The notes under the pieces are model-generated. The model saw nothing but the letters and a program-made list of their open reading frames with translations, was not told the DNA's origin and did not search any database. The translations under genes were made by a program, and so were the position numbers. DNA of 57,492 bases from Symsagittifera roscoffensis (taxonomy: Eukaryota; Xenacoelomorpha; Acoela; Convolutidae): positions 1 to 57,492 of the forward strand of contig NW_026970814.1 of assembly GCF_963678635.1 (NCBI RefSeq). The letters run 5' to 3'. Positions 23,378 to 35,217 of this stretch are shown piece by piece. Position 1 is the stretch's first letter. Every line of letters starts with the position of its first letter.

Positions 23378-23969
23378 GCTCAGACATGAAGAAATTATAC
23401 CTGTATCTTGGACCGGAACTCAAATTTCAAACACGATGATGAAAAAATCAATTGAGCTCTAACCAATTTAGCAAGAAAGACTTATTTCGAGGCGAGTTAA
23501 AAAATGAGCAAGAAAAGCACACAGAAGATGCATAACTGTTTGATATAGTATATTCTTTTTTGATTTCTTACTCTGGTGAGTTGAATTAAGAACTTTTGAC
23601 GAGAATGTCTATCGCATATATCAAATCTCATTTCAGTTACCAATCAGGAAAATAAACATTTCTGATCATTTTCTTTTTGACAAGTATGATTGCTACACTT
23701 CGTTGGCAAAAAATAAATTAAAAAAAAAACAATAAAACCGATTTAATGGAGTGCATATGTTAAGAAACAACCTTGCTTTCAAGCTCGTCGGTAAGTAGAC
23801 AAAAACTATTTTAACTAATCAGAATCGAGATGAGCACGCAAGCTTACAAAATAAAAAACTTTTGTTTTAATTTTGTAATTTTGCTTTCTTATCTCGATTC
23901 TGATTGGTTAATACAGAATTTGTCAATTAATTAACGAGTATGAAGACGCACTTATCTACTCACTGGTAC
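23378..23969. repeat. P unit 3, middle part
   Basis: Collinear with 15680-16270 of unit 1, including the hairpin. It ends at GTAC (23966-23969), the target site of the giant LTR element. Confidence 0.85.
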
Positions 23970-24380
23970 TGGAACCTGATTTAAACTACATTTAATTATT
24001 GGATAAATTAGATATTTTAGCACTGTAAAGTATTTAATATTAACCAATCATAATCCATCCAACTAACAACCCACTTATTTGTAAGTGCTGAAATTTCTTG
24101 TAATTTCAGCAGCAGAGAGATTTGAATTTAACTTAGAAATTAGTTGCCTCTCCAAGAAAACTTCGGCAGTCGCAATAAACCAGTATACTCTAGATCTATT
24201 GAGCCTAGCAGAGACTAGTTAAATACCCTGAGACTAGTAGATATAAGAGTAAGATTAAGATCGGTATTAGACTAAGAAGTTGCACGAATCTATCCGGCCG
24301 AAAATATGATAGCGTGACGAGCAGACGGTGTATCCTATCCGAAATTACTCTATGAGTTAACCATAGACAAACTTAACTCA
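23970..24380 (+). repeat. 5' LTR of giant element (411 bp)
   Basis: TG...CA ends. It contains AATAAA at 24174-24179 (AATAAG in the 3' LTR) and a short inverted pair around GTGCTGAAAT/ATTTCAGCA. Blocks such as CTTATTTGTAAGTGCTGAAA, ATTAGACTAAGAA and CGAATCTATCCGGCCGAAAA are shared with the minus-strand relative's LTRs, so they are probably functional transcription or processing signals. Confidence 0.93.
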
Positions 24381-24382
24381 TC

Positions 24383-24397
24383 TGGTGCGACCATAAG
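24383..24397 (+). promoter_or_regulatory. Primer-binding site (TGGTGCGACCATAAG)
   Basis: Starts two bases after the 5' LTR with TGG, complementary to tRNA CCA. The primer tRNA would end TGGTCGCACCA; I could not assign its identity. Confidence 0.7.
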
Positions 24398-25552
24398 TCT
24401 CGAATAAGACCTTAAGAGCTTAGAACTAACCGATAATAGATTAGAAATTAGACAAAACATTTTCGAAATGTTACACGATAATAACTTAATTGAAATGTCT
24501 CTACGACTCAATAGATCAGAGCCGATATTCCGCACAATACTAGTACCACCTGGTATTGGAAGAAGACCTCGAACAAGAGACGATATACGACTAAGTAGAA
24601 ACTTACCATTTAGTTTTATGGTTGTACGGCAAAAGCCAACACAAACTTTTATATTTAGAATCTTATTAGCAATGAATTTAGATTTTCATTTGCAAACATA
24701 AAATTTTGAAGTAAATCTTCATGATCATTTCAGGCGCTAAACAAAATTATTATGTACAATAACGATTGATAAAAAGATCTCAGATCGTTTTCTTAATTTC
24801 TGCAGTAATATGTAAAACATATTTGGAAAATATTTATTGAAAATAAAAACAAAAATTGGTAGCATGACAATAAATTGTTAGTAATAATAAACCATTTGTT
24901 GTCCCAGCTCCATCACCTAAACATAACAGCAATCATAAGTTCACTAATATCATTAAAGAACTAAATCTTTTATTCAATAAATTTAAATCATTTTAAACTT
25001 AAATTCACTTAATTTTCAAAACCTGATCATCAAGGCCTATCCTTGGATCAACAGAACAATTTTGTTCTCCCCTACCCACTTAGCAAGTGTCTAACGACCT
25101 CAAACGTCGATTCACTATCCAACCCATCCAAAAGACCCAGGACTAATAAAAATTTTTCAATAAAACTAACCATTTAAATTAAGATAAACAGTGAAAAACT
25201 TCGGTTATTCATCCTTCACTTGAACCCTCCTCTTACCAGACCCAGGACTTAGTAAGTTTAAAATAGTATCTAACGAACTACTTGCGTTCTAATTATACCT
25301 GAACCTTGTGGATCGATTTACTATTCTCCAACCCTTGAACACAATCACTGCCCCTAAGTAAGATTAAGTAAGTTAACACCTTAGCTTAGACTAGCCACGA
25401 GAAAGTGAAAAATCATTCTCCGGAATCGATATACTTTCTCTCCAACCCTGAACAAAAAGACCCAGGTTAAGCTAACCAAAAAATCGTAAGGACTAACAGT
25501 CTAAGGAAATAGAAATAACTAACAACTTCTTGTATCCCTCATCCTAAACCTT
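24398..25552 (+). other. Giant element 5' leader, no supported gene
   Basis: About 1.15 kb between primer site and first ORF. It contains three imperfect reiterations of a GACCCAGGAC-type motif (near 25134, 25238, 25460) and several short GTGAAAAA stretches. A 77-codon frame at 24468 has no recognisable features. Packaging or splice-donor signals would be expected here but cannot be pinned down. Confidence 0.5.
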
Positions 25553-26014
25553 ATGTCATTCAAAAATTTAGGAAATAAACAAACAATCGTTTTACAAAAC
25601 TGTGAAATAGCTAACAAAAAATACGATCTTGTAATCACACCTCATACACAAACAGTTGGATACATTAGAACAAAACGACAAACAATAAAAAGAAAAAATA
25701 TAAACAAACAAAGACAAATCACACGAAAAAGATTTTCGAAAAATAGAAACGCATTTTCTGAATCAGAAGCCAGCAGTCTAGATGAACTCTACATATTAAA
25801 AGAATCAACTGATAAAAATTGTCCCATCTACGATCAATTATATTTTTCCGACTCAGAAACAACTTCAAATTCATCAAAAAGAGGAAAAAGAAGAATAAAA
25901 AAGCAATACAAACACAAACCAGTACACTTGTATAATTGGAATCAACCAATTAGACACATCAATAATTATATATTAACAGTCATCAAACGAAAAAATGAGC
26001 CACACTCCAAGTGA
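25553..26014 (+). CDS. Small basic ORF upstream of and overlapping Gag
   Basis: 153 codons from ATG to TGA. It is rich in Lys and Arg, with a dense basic stretch at residues 40-66 and another at about 108-122, separated by an acidic Ser/Glu/Asp-rich middle (residues 68-105). Its last 20 bases overlap the Gag start in a different frame, so Gag could be reached by leaky scanning, reinitiation or frameshifting. Basic clusters suggest RNA binding or nuclear localisation, but this is inference. I recognise no family. An ORF in this position is not standard for Ty3/gypsy elements. The open frame inside an otherwise decayed element argues mildly that it is real. Confidence 0.55.
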   Translation: MSFKNLGNKQTIVLQNCEIANKKYDLVITPHTQTVGYIRTKRQTIKRKNINKQRQITRKRFSKNRNAFSESEASSLDELYILKESTDKNCPIYDQLYFSDSETTSNSSKRGKRRIKKQYKHKPVHLYNWNQPIRHINNYILTVIKRKNEPHSK

Positions 26015-28445
26015 CGATAGTCCAAATGACGAAGCAGTTTACCCCTTTCTTATAGATTCACCCGATGATAGAGGTCAACATGATTTTTGCAAGAACCTAC
26101 TCGTAAATTTGTTTGAACCCGGAATCAGTCCATGCAAAGCAGAATTCCCAGATGTAGAAATCAAAAGACAAATTATTGAACATTATTTAAAAGACATATG
26201 TAATCTAACACAGCAATACGGAATCTACACCATAGAATTTAGCACACCAAATACAGCCCACCGTAAATATGTAATTCAAACAGACGATATTGAATTAGAA
26301 TTTTCAAAAGTATTCATAGATTATATCAAAAGCATACAATATCATAAATCACAAAGAGCAAACTCCATATTCACTAACGAAGTTTTTGCAATAATATATA
26401 GTTATATATCTATATTAGAAAAAACAGAAGTTCAAAGTATATCACCAACTGAAACATCCAAACATACAAAAGTACGAAATAAAATCACAGTATTTTCAAC
26501 ATTTCTACATATAATTCGCGAAAATTTCACTAAAGAAGATGTTTCACAAAAGACTAAAAATGACTTACAAAAAAAAATAGCATGGTTTATAATAGATTAT
26601 TTCACCCACAATTTAGATTTAATTTCACAAGCAAGAAAAACTTTTAGACCTCAAAATATCAATGATGACACTGCCCTTTCAGAACAATCAGATTACGTTT
26701 GGGACCCTGACTGGTCTCATCATGCACTTCTAAATATCCCACAAGCTATCTCAAGTCAAGCAATAAGTACAATATCTTTCCATAGAGATTATGTAAAAGT
26801 AGTACCATTAACTATTGATGCGACACCAATAATTTATAATACATTTTTACCTGATACACGGAATAACAGTTTAAATTCGACGGTCATACATAATGAAAAT
26901 CTCAATGGAACCAAAAATCTTACACAAAAAGATATTCAAACACCATCACACTTCATAAACGAAGAAATCGTCCAAAGAACAACAACAACTACACAACAAA
27001 GTATTTCACCAATACACCCCAATCTGACAACACCAAGAAGTACAAATACATCATTAATACAGGTAACTTTACAATCAACCGTTAAACCTTCGGTTGCTTC
27101 AAAGTATTCACATATGGACTACCAAACGTATAGACCAATGACAATACCGTCAAAAACACGAAAACCGTTCACAAGAAATACTTTTGCAAAACACAATTAT
27201 AATTATGCTCACAAACCAAGAACAAACCAACCTCCCCGAAAAAATACACAAAATTTAAACCACGTTTGTTCCCATTATTGGAATCTCCCAAAAACAACGA
27301 CCAATTCAGTAAATTTTCCAGAAAATCCACAACCTACACAGGATTATAGTGAAAATTACCCATTCTTTCAACAAAATAAAAATAAACAACATACACCATA
27401 TCATACAAACTATTTATCATCTGAAGAAGGTGATTATCACCAACCAGATATTTTTGCACCATATACTAAAGAATATCGCATACAAAGACCGCGACAATCT
27501 CAACCATCTCAAAATTTAAAAATTTACCCACAAAATCCAACAGATATACAAAAACCACAACAAATGCATATACAAAACCCATTTAACACACAATCTTTTC
27601 AACCAATACAACCACAAAACCCAATGTTAAGGCATTCTTATCAACCAACTCAAATGCAAATTGAAATACTGCTTCCATATTACCTTCAGCAACACGAATT
27701 AACAAAAAATCAACTTTCAAATTTTTCACAAATGTCAAATGCCGCAGAATCACTACAGATGACAATGAATCCATACCTCATGGGTGGATCATCAATAACA
27801 TCCAATAAACCACTGATGGTATTCACAGGAACAGACCCTGAGTATTCTGTAGAAGAGTATCTAAATGCAGTAACAGCAAATTTAATTTTAAATATAGGAC
27901 CTGAACCAATTCATACGCCACTACATCAAAATTGGATACATAGACGCACAGCACTAATACAAACAACATTAGATGGCGCAGCTCAAAAATGGTTTTCAGT
28001 ATTACTCATAGAAATAAAATCAGACTGGAAAAGATTCACACAAGAATTTTCAAAAACGTTTGATTCTGAAAGAAACAAACAACACCAAAGAGTTTTATGC
28101 AACGAAATACGTAGACTACCAAATGAAACAATTAAACAATTAGCAGTACGAATCGAAACACTAGTTCGAAAAGCATATTCACTTAATACACATGACTATA
28201 AAAACACAAAAATGACAGAAATTTTAATGATGACCTTAACAACTCAAATAAGGAAAATTGCTATAAAAAAGAGAGCATCTCAACCTTCCTCATTTCGAGA
28301 ACCAGACCTAGATTTTCGAAAAATAGTAGATAAACTAGAACAAGCAGAAATCACAATGATACTTGAAGAAACAGAAAATCTAAAACTACAATATGTTAAT
28401 CGGATTGAAACAAATACTACACAAATAAATCAGACACAGACTTGA
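25995..28445 (+). CDS. gag: Gag, 816 codons, intact
   Basis: The longest open frame in the window. Residues 1 to about 300 look globular, with repeated hydrophobic helices and no match I recognise. Residues about 300-590 are low-complexity, rich in Thr, Gln, Pro and Asn. Residues about 608-800 form the capsid domain: VFTGTDPEYSVEEYLNA, then LDGAAQKWF, then RRLPNETIKQLAVRIETLV, a typical Retrotrans_gag pattern. The frame ends just before the nucleocapsid region, whose zinc knuckle lies in the -1 frame. Standard Ty3/gypsy Gags are about 250-500 residues, so the N-terminal domain and linker are extra. It is intact while protease, RT, integrase and envelope are broken. That may be chance, or it may reflect retention for packaging in trans. 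Confidence 0.9.
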   Translation: MSHTPSDDSPNDEAVYPFLIDSPDDRGQHDFCKNLLVNLFEPGISPCKAEFPDVEIKRQIIEHYLKDICNLTQQYGIYTIEFSTPNTAHRKYVIQTDDIELEFSKVFIDYIKSIQYHKSQRANSIFTNEVFAIIYSYISILEKTEVQSISPTETSKHTKVRNKITVFSTFLHIIRENFTKEDVSQKTKNDLQKKIAWFIIDYFTHNLDLISQARKTFRPQNINDDTALSEQSDYVWDPDWSHHALLNIPQAISSQAISTISFHRDYVKVVPLTIDATPIIYNTFLPDTRNNSLNSTVIHNENLNGTKNLTQKDIQTPSHFINEEIVQRTTTTTQQSISPIHPNLTTPRSTNTSLIQVTLQSTVKPSVASKYSHMDYQTYRPMTIPSKTRKPFTRNTFAKHNYNYAHKPRTNQPPRKNTQNLNHVCSHYWNLPKTTTNSVNFPENPQPTQDYSENYPFFQQNKNKQHTPYHTNYLSSEEGDYHQPDIFAPYTKEYRIQRPRQSQPSQNLKIYPQNPTDIQKPQQMHIQNPFNTQSFQPIQPQNPMLRHSYQPTQMQIEILLPYYLQQHELTKNQLSNFSQMSNAAESLQMTMNPYLMGGSSITSNKPLMVFTGTDPEYSVEEYLNAVTANLILNIGPEPIHTPLHQNWIHRRTALIQTTLDGAAQKWFSVLLIEIKSDWKRFTQEFSKTFDSERNKQHQRVLCNEIRRLPNETIKQLAVRIETLVRKAYSLNTHDYKNTKMTEILMMTLTTQIRKIAIKKRASQPSSFREPDLDFRKIVDKLEQAEITMILEETENLKLQYVNRIETNTTQINQTQT

Positions 28446-29150
28446 TTGAAAAAATCACTGAAATACTAAACATCTATTAAAGAAACTCAAATTTTAAATG
28501 CAAACTGTCTTTCAAAAAATGGTGTAATTAATGCCGACGATACGGACACAGTATTTCCGAATGTAGACAAAAACAGCGAGACAGTCAGAATAAACCTCAA
28601 AAACACAAAGAACAAAAAAAATGGTTCTATCAATACATGAAAAAAGACCAAAATCTACCAAACAAAAATATATATAGTAATAACAGTTCAGGAAAACCAC
28701 TTCCAAGCAACTCAAATTACATAAGAAATCAATCACCACATAACTCAGGTTATAGAGGTAGATCACCCGAACGAGGAAATACACGAAATTTCTCACAAAA
28801 TAGATATAATCGATCGAATAGTCAAAATAACCAAAATAACTATTCACGATCAAATTCGATTACAACATAACTTGTTTCTGGATCCAGTTCCCAATCAAAC
28901 CCAAGGAATAGACACTTTTCCAATAATCAATCAAGAAATTCATCATACAATAGAAATAGAAACTATTCACATAATAGAAATAGAAGTAATTCAAACAATC
29001 GAAATCAGAATTATCCAAATAATAGATCAAGGAATAATTCATATAATAGATCAAATGATAATTACCATAATAGATCACAAAATAATTCACAAAATCGAAA
29101 CTCAAGTTACAATAATCGATACAAAGTTATTCCCAGTCGCCACATAGGAA
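28446..29150 (+). pseudogene. Nucleocapsid: CCHC knuckle and Arg/Asn/Ser-rich tail, broken
   Basis: In the frame of position 28523 a zinc knuckle C-x2-C-x4-H-x4-C is readable at 28523-28564, but its second spacer residue is a TAA stop (28529-28531). The same frame continues as a long Arg/Asn/Ser/Tyr-rich segment (about 28700-29110, repeated NNRSRNNSYNR-like units), with one more TAA at 28868-28870. A shift then moves coding to the next frame near 29140. Such basic tails chaperone packaged RNA. Confidence 0.75.
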
Positions 29151-29650
29151 TAATCAGTGTTACCCTGATTCTAAACATCGATACAGAAGTAGCACACCAA
29201 AACATCGAAGACATTTTTATCAAGTGCAAACAAATGAAGAAACAACTTCAGACCCTCCAGGTATTGATGACACAGGAAGTCACGAAAAACAACTAAATCA
29301 TATAAATTGTGAATCATCAGATACAGAAAGTGATACAGATAATACCATCTCAGTAAATATGATAACAGTCAAAAACGACTATGAACCTATCATATATGAA
29401 CAACCTTTCACTTCACATATATATAGGAAAATCAATTGGAACTCCTCCACAATTACTATATTGGATCCATTGATAATACACAAACTACACAAGAAGTAAA
29501 CGAAATTAACACGGTAATTAAACTCGATAAAAAAGACGAAACACAATGCTCAAACCCAAAACATATTTATCAAAATATACAAAAAAAACAACCGAGAGAA
29601 AAAATTTGGACAATACCATTTCTCCTAGAAAGCCCAAGAAATAAAGTAGT
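29151..29650 (+). pseudogene. Gag-Pol linker, acidic, frame-shifted
   Basis: Frames at 29224-29499 and 29436-29681 overlap and together give an acidic Asp/Glu/Ser-rich linker (for example DTESDTDNTISVNM) with no domain. It connects nucleocapsid to protease. Confidence 0.45.
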
Positions 29651-30186
29651 CAACCACCAGATCTTGAAATCGATTTTTTAATTGACTCAGGAGCAGAATC
29701 AAATATAATTAATATTCCCACATGGAATGAAATTAAAACATTACATCCAAATTTAACACCTCTTGAAACCTCTAGTAAATTAGCAACAGCACAAGGATGA
29801 ACATTAGTAAATTATGGAAAAATTCAATTATTTCTTCTGCCCACGAGAACAATGGAAAAAAAAACAAAATTTTAAACAAACCGTTTAAACAAGTATTTCA
29901 TATTACTGATATTAAGCACAATATCATTGGCATACCCTTTATATCTAAATATATACCAACAATCAACATCTTAAATAGTAAAATACAAATAAAAGATAAA
30001 TACACAAAAACAAAAAACACAGCCCTAACATTCTTCCAAAGATTAAACAAACAACCACCATTTTTCTCAAATTTTTACCCCATTTACAATCAACAACGGA
30101 AACACCTGAAACCACTATCAGGAAACATATATAATTTTTTAATAAAACAAGTTCACCAGTGTAACAAAAGTCAAAATAAACATTAA
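29651..30186 (+). pseudogene. Aspartic protease, broken
   Basis: The active-site motif is IDSGAESNII, with Asp codon 29684-29686. The frame meets TGA at 29798-29800 in the flap region. After an A9 run (about 29849-29857) the homologous sequence continues one frame back, with IIGIPFISKY as the C-terminal strand. It would mature Gag and Pol; this copy cannot be made as one chain. Confidence 0.8.
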
Positions 30187-32711
30187 TTTTCGATGTCAGA
30201 CTTTGAATTTAAAGCTATTCACAATTTTTTCAAAATTACGATCTCATCTATAAAAACACGAATTCCGACATCATTTCATTACACGTGTATAACAATACAC
30301 TGTATCAAGTAACATTACCCTTAGGAATTTTAGGATATTGTGAAACAAATGCTACAATTTCACCTATAAATGAAGTAGCCTACCGCGTTAATAATATACT
30401 CGAATTATTAGATATTTGTCAATCAACAATTCTTGACGAAGAATTATCCATAAATAATATAATAAGTAATGAAAAAAGAAGCACAGATTACTTCACAAAA
30501 ACACCATATTTTAAACCAACATTCAATATAACAAATTATACAAAAGAGCAACAAACATTTTTAGCAATGTTTAATTATGAACATTCACAAATTACACAAA
30601 TTGGATTTGATAAATTAGCAAAAAAACGGTTAAAATATTCATCAATTTATGCAATATCAAAATTTGACGTTGGAAAAATTACTTCATCACTACACCTTCC
30701 GTTAAAACCTGACGCAATTTTCAAAACACAACGAGCAATTAAAGTACCCATTCACTTACATGACAAGGTAAATAGATTACTTGACATTTTAGAACAATAC
30801 GAAATTATTTCATCAGTAAATAAAGAAAAACAACCAAAAGGAAACACTTTTATCAACCCTGTTATGCTTCTAGCAAAAGGTGAATCTTTAAAAATAGTTT
30901 TAGACGCTAGATATCTCAATTCACTAATTGACGAATCAAAATGCAATTGGCGTATTGAACCAATACAAGCTATCTTAACAAAGAAAAATAGGTAAATATT
31001 TCACAACCGCCGATATGAATAGTTCTTATAATCAAATGCCACTAGATGAACAATCACGACGTTTAACACGATTTGTTATGGGAAATCAACAATATGAATT
31101 TAATCGCTTATTCTATGGAATATCCATAGGACCAGCAGCTTTTTCAGCTTTTATGAGTAAAAATTTTAGATCAATAATACTCAAGAAAAATGCAATCACA
31201 TATTTAGATGATGTTTTTATGCAATTGCAAACCAAAGACGAGATGTTTATAGTTTTAGAACAATACCATAAGATACTTCAGAACGAAAATCTGAAAGCAG
31301 CCCCCGATAAATCACAGTTCTTTCTAAGACGAGTTAAATTTTTAGGACATAATATTGAACAAAACACTATCACTCTATTAAAATCACGCATTGATGCTAT
31401 TCAAAAACTTCAACCACCAACAAATAAAAAGAAAATCCAAGAATTCCTTGGAATGTTAAATTTCTTAAGTAAATATGTTTACAAAATGCAATTATACTTA
31501 AGACCCTTCTATAATATCCTCAGACAACAAAATAATTTTGAATGGACCACTGTACATCAAACACGATTTGAAGAAATTAAAAAAACTTTTAACTGAACAA
31601 ATTTCAAATACAATTCCAGATCCAAATCAACCATTCTATGCAATGTGCGATGCTTCAAATTTTGGCATCGGCGCAGCATTACTACAATCACATAGTGGAA
31701 CAAATAAAATGAACCTTATATCAGCAAATTCACGATTATTCACTCAGGCAGAGCTACGACTCTCAACTCTAATGAGAAAATGTACAGCTATATTTAATAC
31801 ACTTACAGAATATGAATTTCTATACTTGGATCAAAACACCCAACAGTTCTATTCACAGATCACAAACCACTTATTTTTCTCTTTACACAAAAGTCAAATC
31901 CAAATCTAAAGTTTATAGATTTCAGCTAATTCTAATGAAATTTCCAAAGTTACATATAGTTTGGACAGCAGGAAAAAACCTTGCATTACCAGATACATTA
32001 AGTAGAAATACGCTACCTGAACTACTCACAAGAAAAACTACAGTTGAAATAGCACAAAATAATAAATTTTATCTCGCAAAAGATGAAAAATCACCCCGAT
32101 TAGAATGCAAATATGCAGTAAAAAGTGATATTGATCAACCACAGATAAAAAACCTACAACATTTCCCACTTTACTTAGATTGCCAGAATAATCACTACGA
32201 GTTTGACTTAGTAGGCATATTATCTTTTAAACCAATTCCATACTCACAATGGATAAAAAATAACACTCAACAAAAAAGAATAAAACAATACTCACATAAA
32301 AAAGACCCTTTTCCATTAATCGAAAAAGAAAACTTAACCGATAAAATAAATTTATCAGGACCAAAAACAAAGGATTTAAAATACACAATCAACCAATTTT
32401 TTGACCTTCATGACCCACTTGACACAATTCCCTTATCAAAACTAGAAATTGACAATATTTTTCTCCCCCCAACAGACAAAATTACACTTGAACTTTTAAA
32501 ACAATATCAAAATTTCGACCCAGTAATTAGACAACTAAAATCATGGCACAAATACAAAACTAAGCCCGTAAAAGCAGATACCACAATTTTAGGAAATAAA
32601 ACACTCCTTCGATATTTCCGAAAATTTGATAACACAGCAATTGATGAAAATACAGATCTTTTAGAATATCAATTAAATGATTGTAAAGTTCCTTGTCTTC
32701 CTTTAATATAG
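30187..32711 (+). pseudogene. Reverse transcriptase and RNase H, broken
   Basis: The RT N-terminal part is open at 30237-30995 (fingers, VLDARYLNSLID). A one-base shift in an A-rich run near 30981-30990 moves to the next frame, which carries TTADMNSSYNQMPL and YLDD at 31201-31212, then FLGHNIE and the thumb to 31596. RNase H starts in a further frame with FYAMCDASNFGIGAALL (catalytic Asp near 31651). Its TDHKPLIFLFT block is in yet another frame, and the tail (TAGKNLALPDTLSRN) lies near 31970-32010. The remaining about 700 bases form an RNase H-integrase tether with no extra domain I recognise. Catalytic motifs are all present, so decay is by indels and not by loss of active sites. Confidence 0.88.
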
Positions 32712-34069
32712 CTTTTAATATCTCACATAAACAAAATACTAAAGGACACTCCGGACCAGAAAAAACATACTCAAACCTTACCCAAAATTTTTATTTCCCC
32801 AATTTGGATAAAAGTATTATGCAATGATTGTATAATATGTCAATTGAACAAACCTTATCCAAATCAAAAACAAATAGCACAAAAACAAAATTTTAAAGGA
32901 AAAAGTTTATACTTTAACCTTCGCATTTCATTCGATACAAAAGGACCAATTTCACCATCCTCTGAAGGAAACTCCTATATTATGGTCATTGTTGACGCAT
33001 TCACACATTATGTAGCACTCAAACCAGTACCACATTGTAATGCTTAATATGCTTACACAACACTTTATGAACATTGGATAGCTAATTTCGGACTACCCGA
33101 AATCTTAGTTACAGATAACGGTACAGAATTCATAAATAAGTAAACCATCACACTATGCCACTTACACAACATCAAGCACAAACCACGTACATCTCATGCA
33201 CCTTGGACAAACGGTTTAGTCGAAGGTATGAACCGTTCACTACAAGAATATTTTAGATGTATCATAAATGGAAATGATACAAAATACACAGAATGGTCAG
33301 CAGATGTAAAATTATTTCCCTTAGCATACAATTCACAAATCACGACAACTTTAGGAATGTCACCATACGAAATGGTTTTTAATCAAAAGCCACGTAAACC
33401 AATTATGTTTACAGCAAATTCCCATAAAAATGCACAAGTTTATTGCCAACCAAATAAAGACTCAATTTGTTATAACCTAGCTTTACACACACATGATGAA
33501 GATCATTTTCATCACCCACAAATTCTTAAATTAGCCTCCGCACACACCGAATGGATTTTAAATAGAGATAAAAAACACGATGAAATTTACCAAAAAGTAA
33601 CAAAGAAATTGTTACAAAGGCAAAATATTAACGACCAAATTAATTCACGCTTTACACCAGCCACAGATTTAAAAATTGAAACATTTGTTTTAATACCTAA
33701 CTTTATTACACGAAAAGGAATCTCTAAAAAATTACAACCCCTTCGAAAAGGACCATACCAAATCTTTGCCAAACCCACTGACGTAACGTACAAACTCACA
33801 GATTTGACCAAAAATGAAATCGTCACAATCTATTGCCCTACTACCCAAAAGAATACGCGCTACGCGAATTAACCCAATTATATTCTTTCACAGGTTTAAA
33901 AGTTATTCAAAATCATACAGAAAAACAAATAGATGAGCAACACAACGTTCATCATAAAGATCAAAATCAAAAACAAAACACAGCTCAAAACAATACAAAA
34001 ACGCCAGACACAAAAATACCTCAAAAGGAAAGAAAAAATAGGAAAATGATAGAAAAAATTCTACCATAA
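32712..34069 (+). pseudogene. Integrase, broken by two stops and shifts
   Basis: A GHSG block (His part of the zinc finger) near 32744 is in a different frame from the Cys pair CNDCIIC (32820-32840). The catalytic core is otherwise one frame: RISFDTKGPIS (first Asp), VTDNGTEFI (second Asp), GLVEGMNRSLQEY (Glu). It is interrupted by TAA at 33045-33047 and TAA at 33141-33143. The C-terminal domain is open from 33228 to 33872, then shifts to the frame of 33833-34069 (YYPKEYALRELTQLYSFTGL), followed by a Lys/Gln-rich tail. It would insert element DNA, with a 4-bp stagger judging by the GTAC duplication. Confidence 0.88.
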
Positions 34070-35028
34070 AAACAAGTAGAAAAATCAGAACATAGAGAAT
34101 AATCACGACTTAAAAATCAACCACGTAAAAACTATAAATTATTCATCCCACAATCTAAAATATTAAAGAAAATTGAATTTCAAAAACAACTTTAATTTTA
34201 AAATTAATAATCTTTGCACCTCTGAATCATTTTGAACTTTCATTTTTCACAATAACATGCTGACGAACATGCAAAAATTCTAGTTTAAATTCAGCCAATA
34301 GGATTCACTCAAATCCGTCACCTTCTATATCTATAACACCAACCTATCATTCGAAAGATATTAAATTCCAGGCATATCTATAACTATAACTTTACAACCT
34401 CCAGGTCAAAAATAAGCAATTCGCTAAAACTTGACAACTAAAATAAATACCACCATAATATTACAACCCTCCCCTATCTAATAACGCAAAGATCAACGAT
34501 ATTTTCCCAACTCAGACCTCAAAAACCCTCCAACCAAATATAACAAATTAGCCTAAAGAAAAAAAGAACCATATTCATTTGGCCTAAAGTACAAATATTT
34601 CAAAAATACCCCAGATCACCGACAAATAAAAATAAAGCAAAAAAGACCTCCCGAACACCATAAAATTAGCCCCCAACAATTTTTCACAAAACTAAACCCA
34701 CTTGTCAAAAAATCAATAAATAACTCGACCACACTTGAATCTCGCCTCAAACAACAAAAAATATTCGACAAAGAAATCATTTCTTAAATGCTCTTCTCTC
34801 GATCAGTCAATATCTTTAAAAACACAATTTTCAACATTTTCATAAACTCTTTCACAATACTTAAACTTTTATTCATATTTCTTTTTGATACCTTTGAAGC
34901 TTTTATAATAATTTTACTCATTTTTTGCAACATTTTTAAAAATTTTCTACTCCCTATTTGAAATATATCTCCAACTTTCCCAAATCATTGATCATATTCA
35001 CAAGTACGATAATCCAAAGTCTATTTAG
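34070..35028 (+). other. Pol-env intergenic region, no supported gene
   Basis: About 950 bases, A/C-rich, with scattered stops in all frames. A subgenomic envelope message would need a splice acceptor in or near here, but no single site stands out. Confidence 0.4.
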
Positions 35029-35217
35029 ATGATACGAACAATTTTTAGTAGAACAGATATTTTTTTACTATTTGTAATTTTCATCATATTTTTATCATCC
35101 CTCATACTGACAATGTGCAAATGTGTAAAAAAGGCAATAGTCACATTCTCCTTAGCAACAATCCTTTTAATTCTTTTCATTGAAGAATACTACAATAAAC
35201 ATAAATCTTCCCACTAG
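35029..35217 (+). CDS. 62-aa hydrophobic protein (possible viroporin-like ORF)
   Basis: ATG to TAG. Two hydrophobic segments, about residues 10-30 and 36-52, are separated by a short CKCVKK basic turn, with a charged C-terminus. This is a two-pass membrane protein or a signal-anchor plus membrane segment. It lies between integrase and envelope, where complex retroviruses place accessory genes. The similarity to viroporins is by shape only. It could also be the first exon of the following Pro/Ser-rich frame, or a chance frame in T-rich DNA. Confidence 0.4.
   Translation: MIRTIFSRTDIFLLFVIFIIFLSSLILTMCKCVKKAIVTFSLATILLILFIEEYYNKHKSSH

Noticed and set aside
24468-24701. 77-codon ORF in the leader of the giant element
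   Set aside because: No protein-like features; it starts within 90 bases of the primer-binding site in a region expected to be a non-coding packaging leader.
30981-30995. Programmed frameshift in RT of the giant element
   Set aside because: The change is +1 inside the RT palm region next to an A-run, with other random breaks nearby; decay is the simpler reading.
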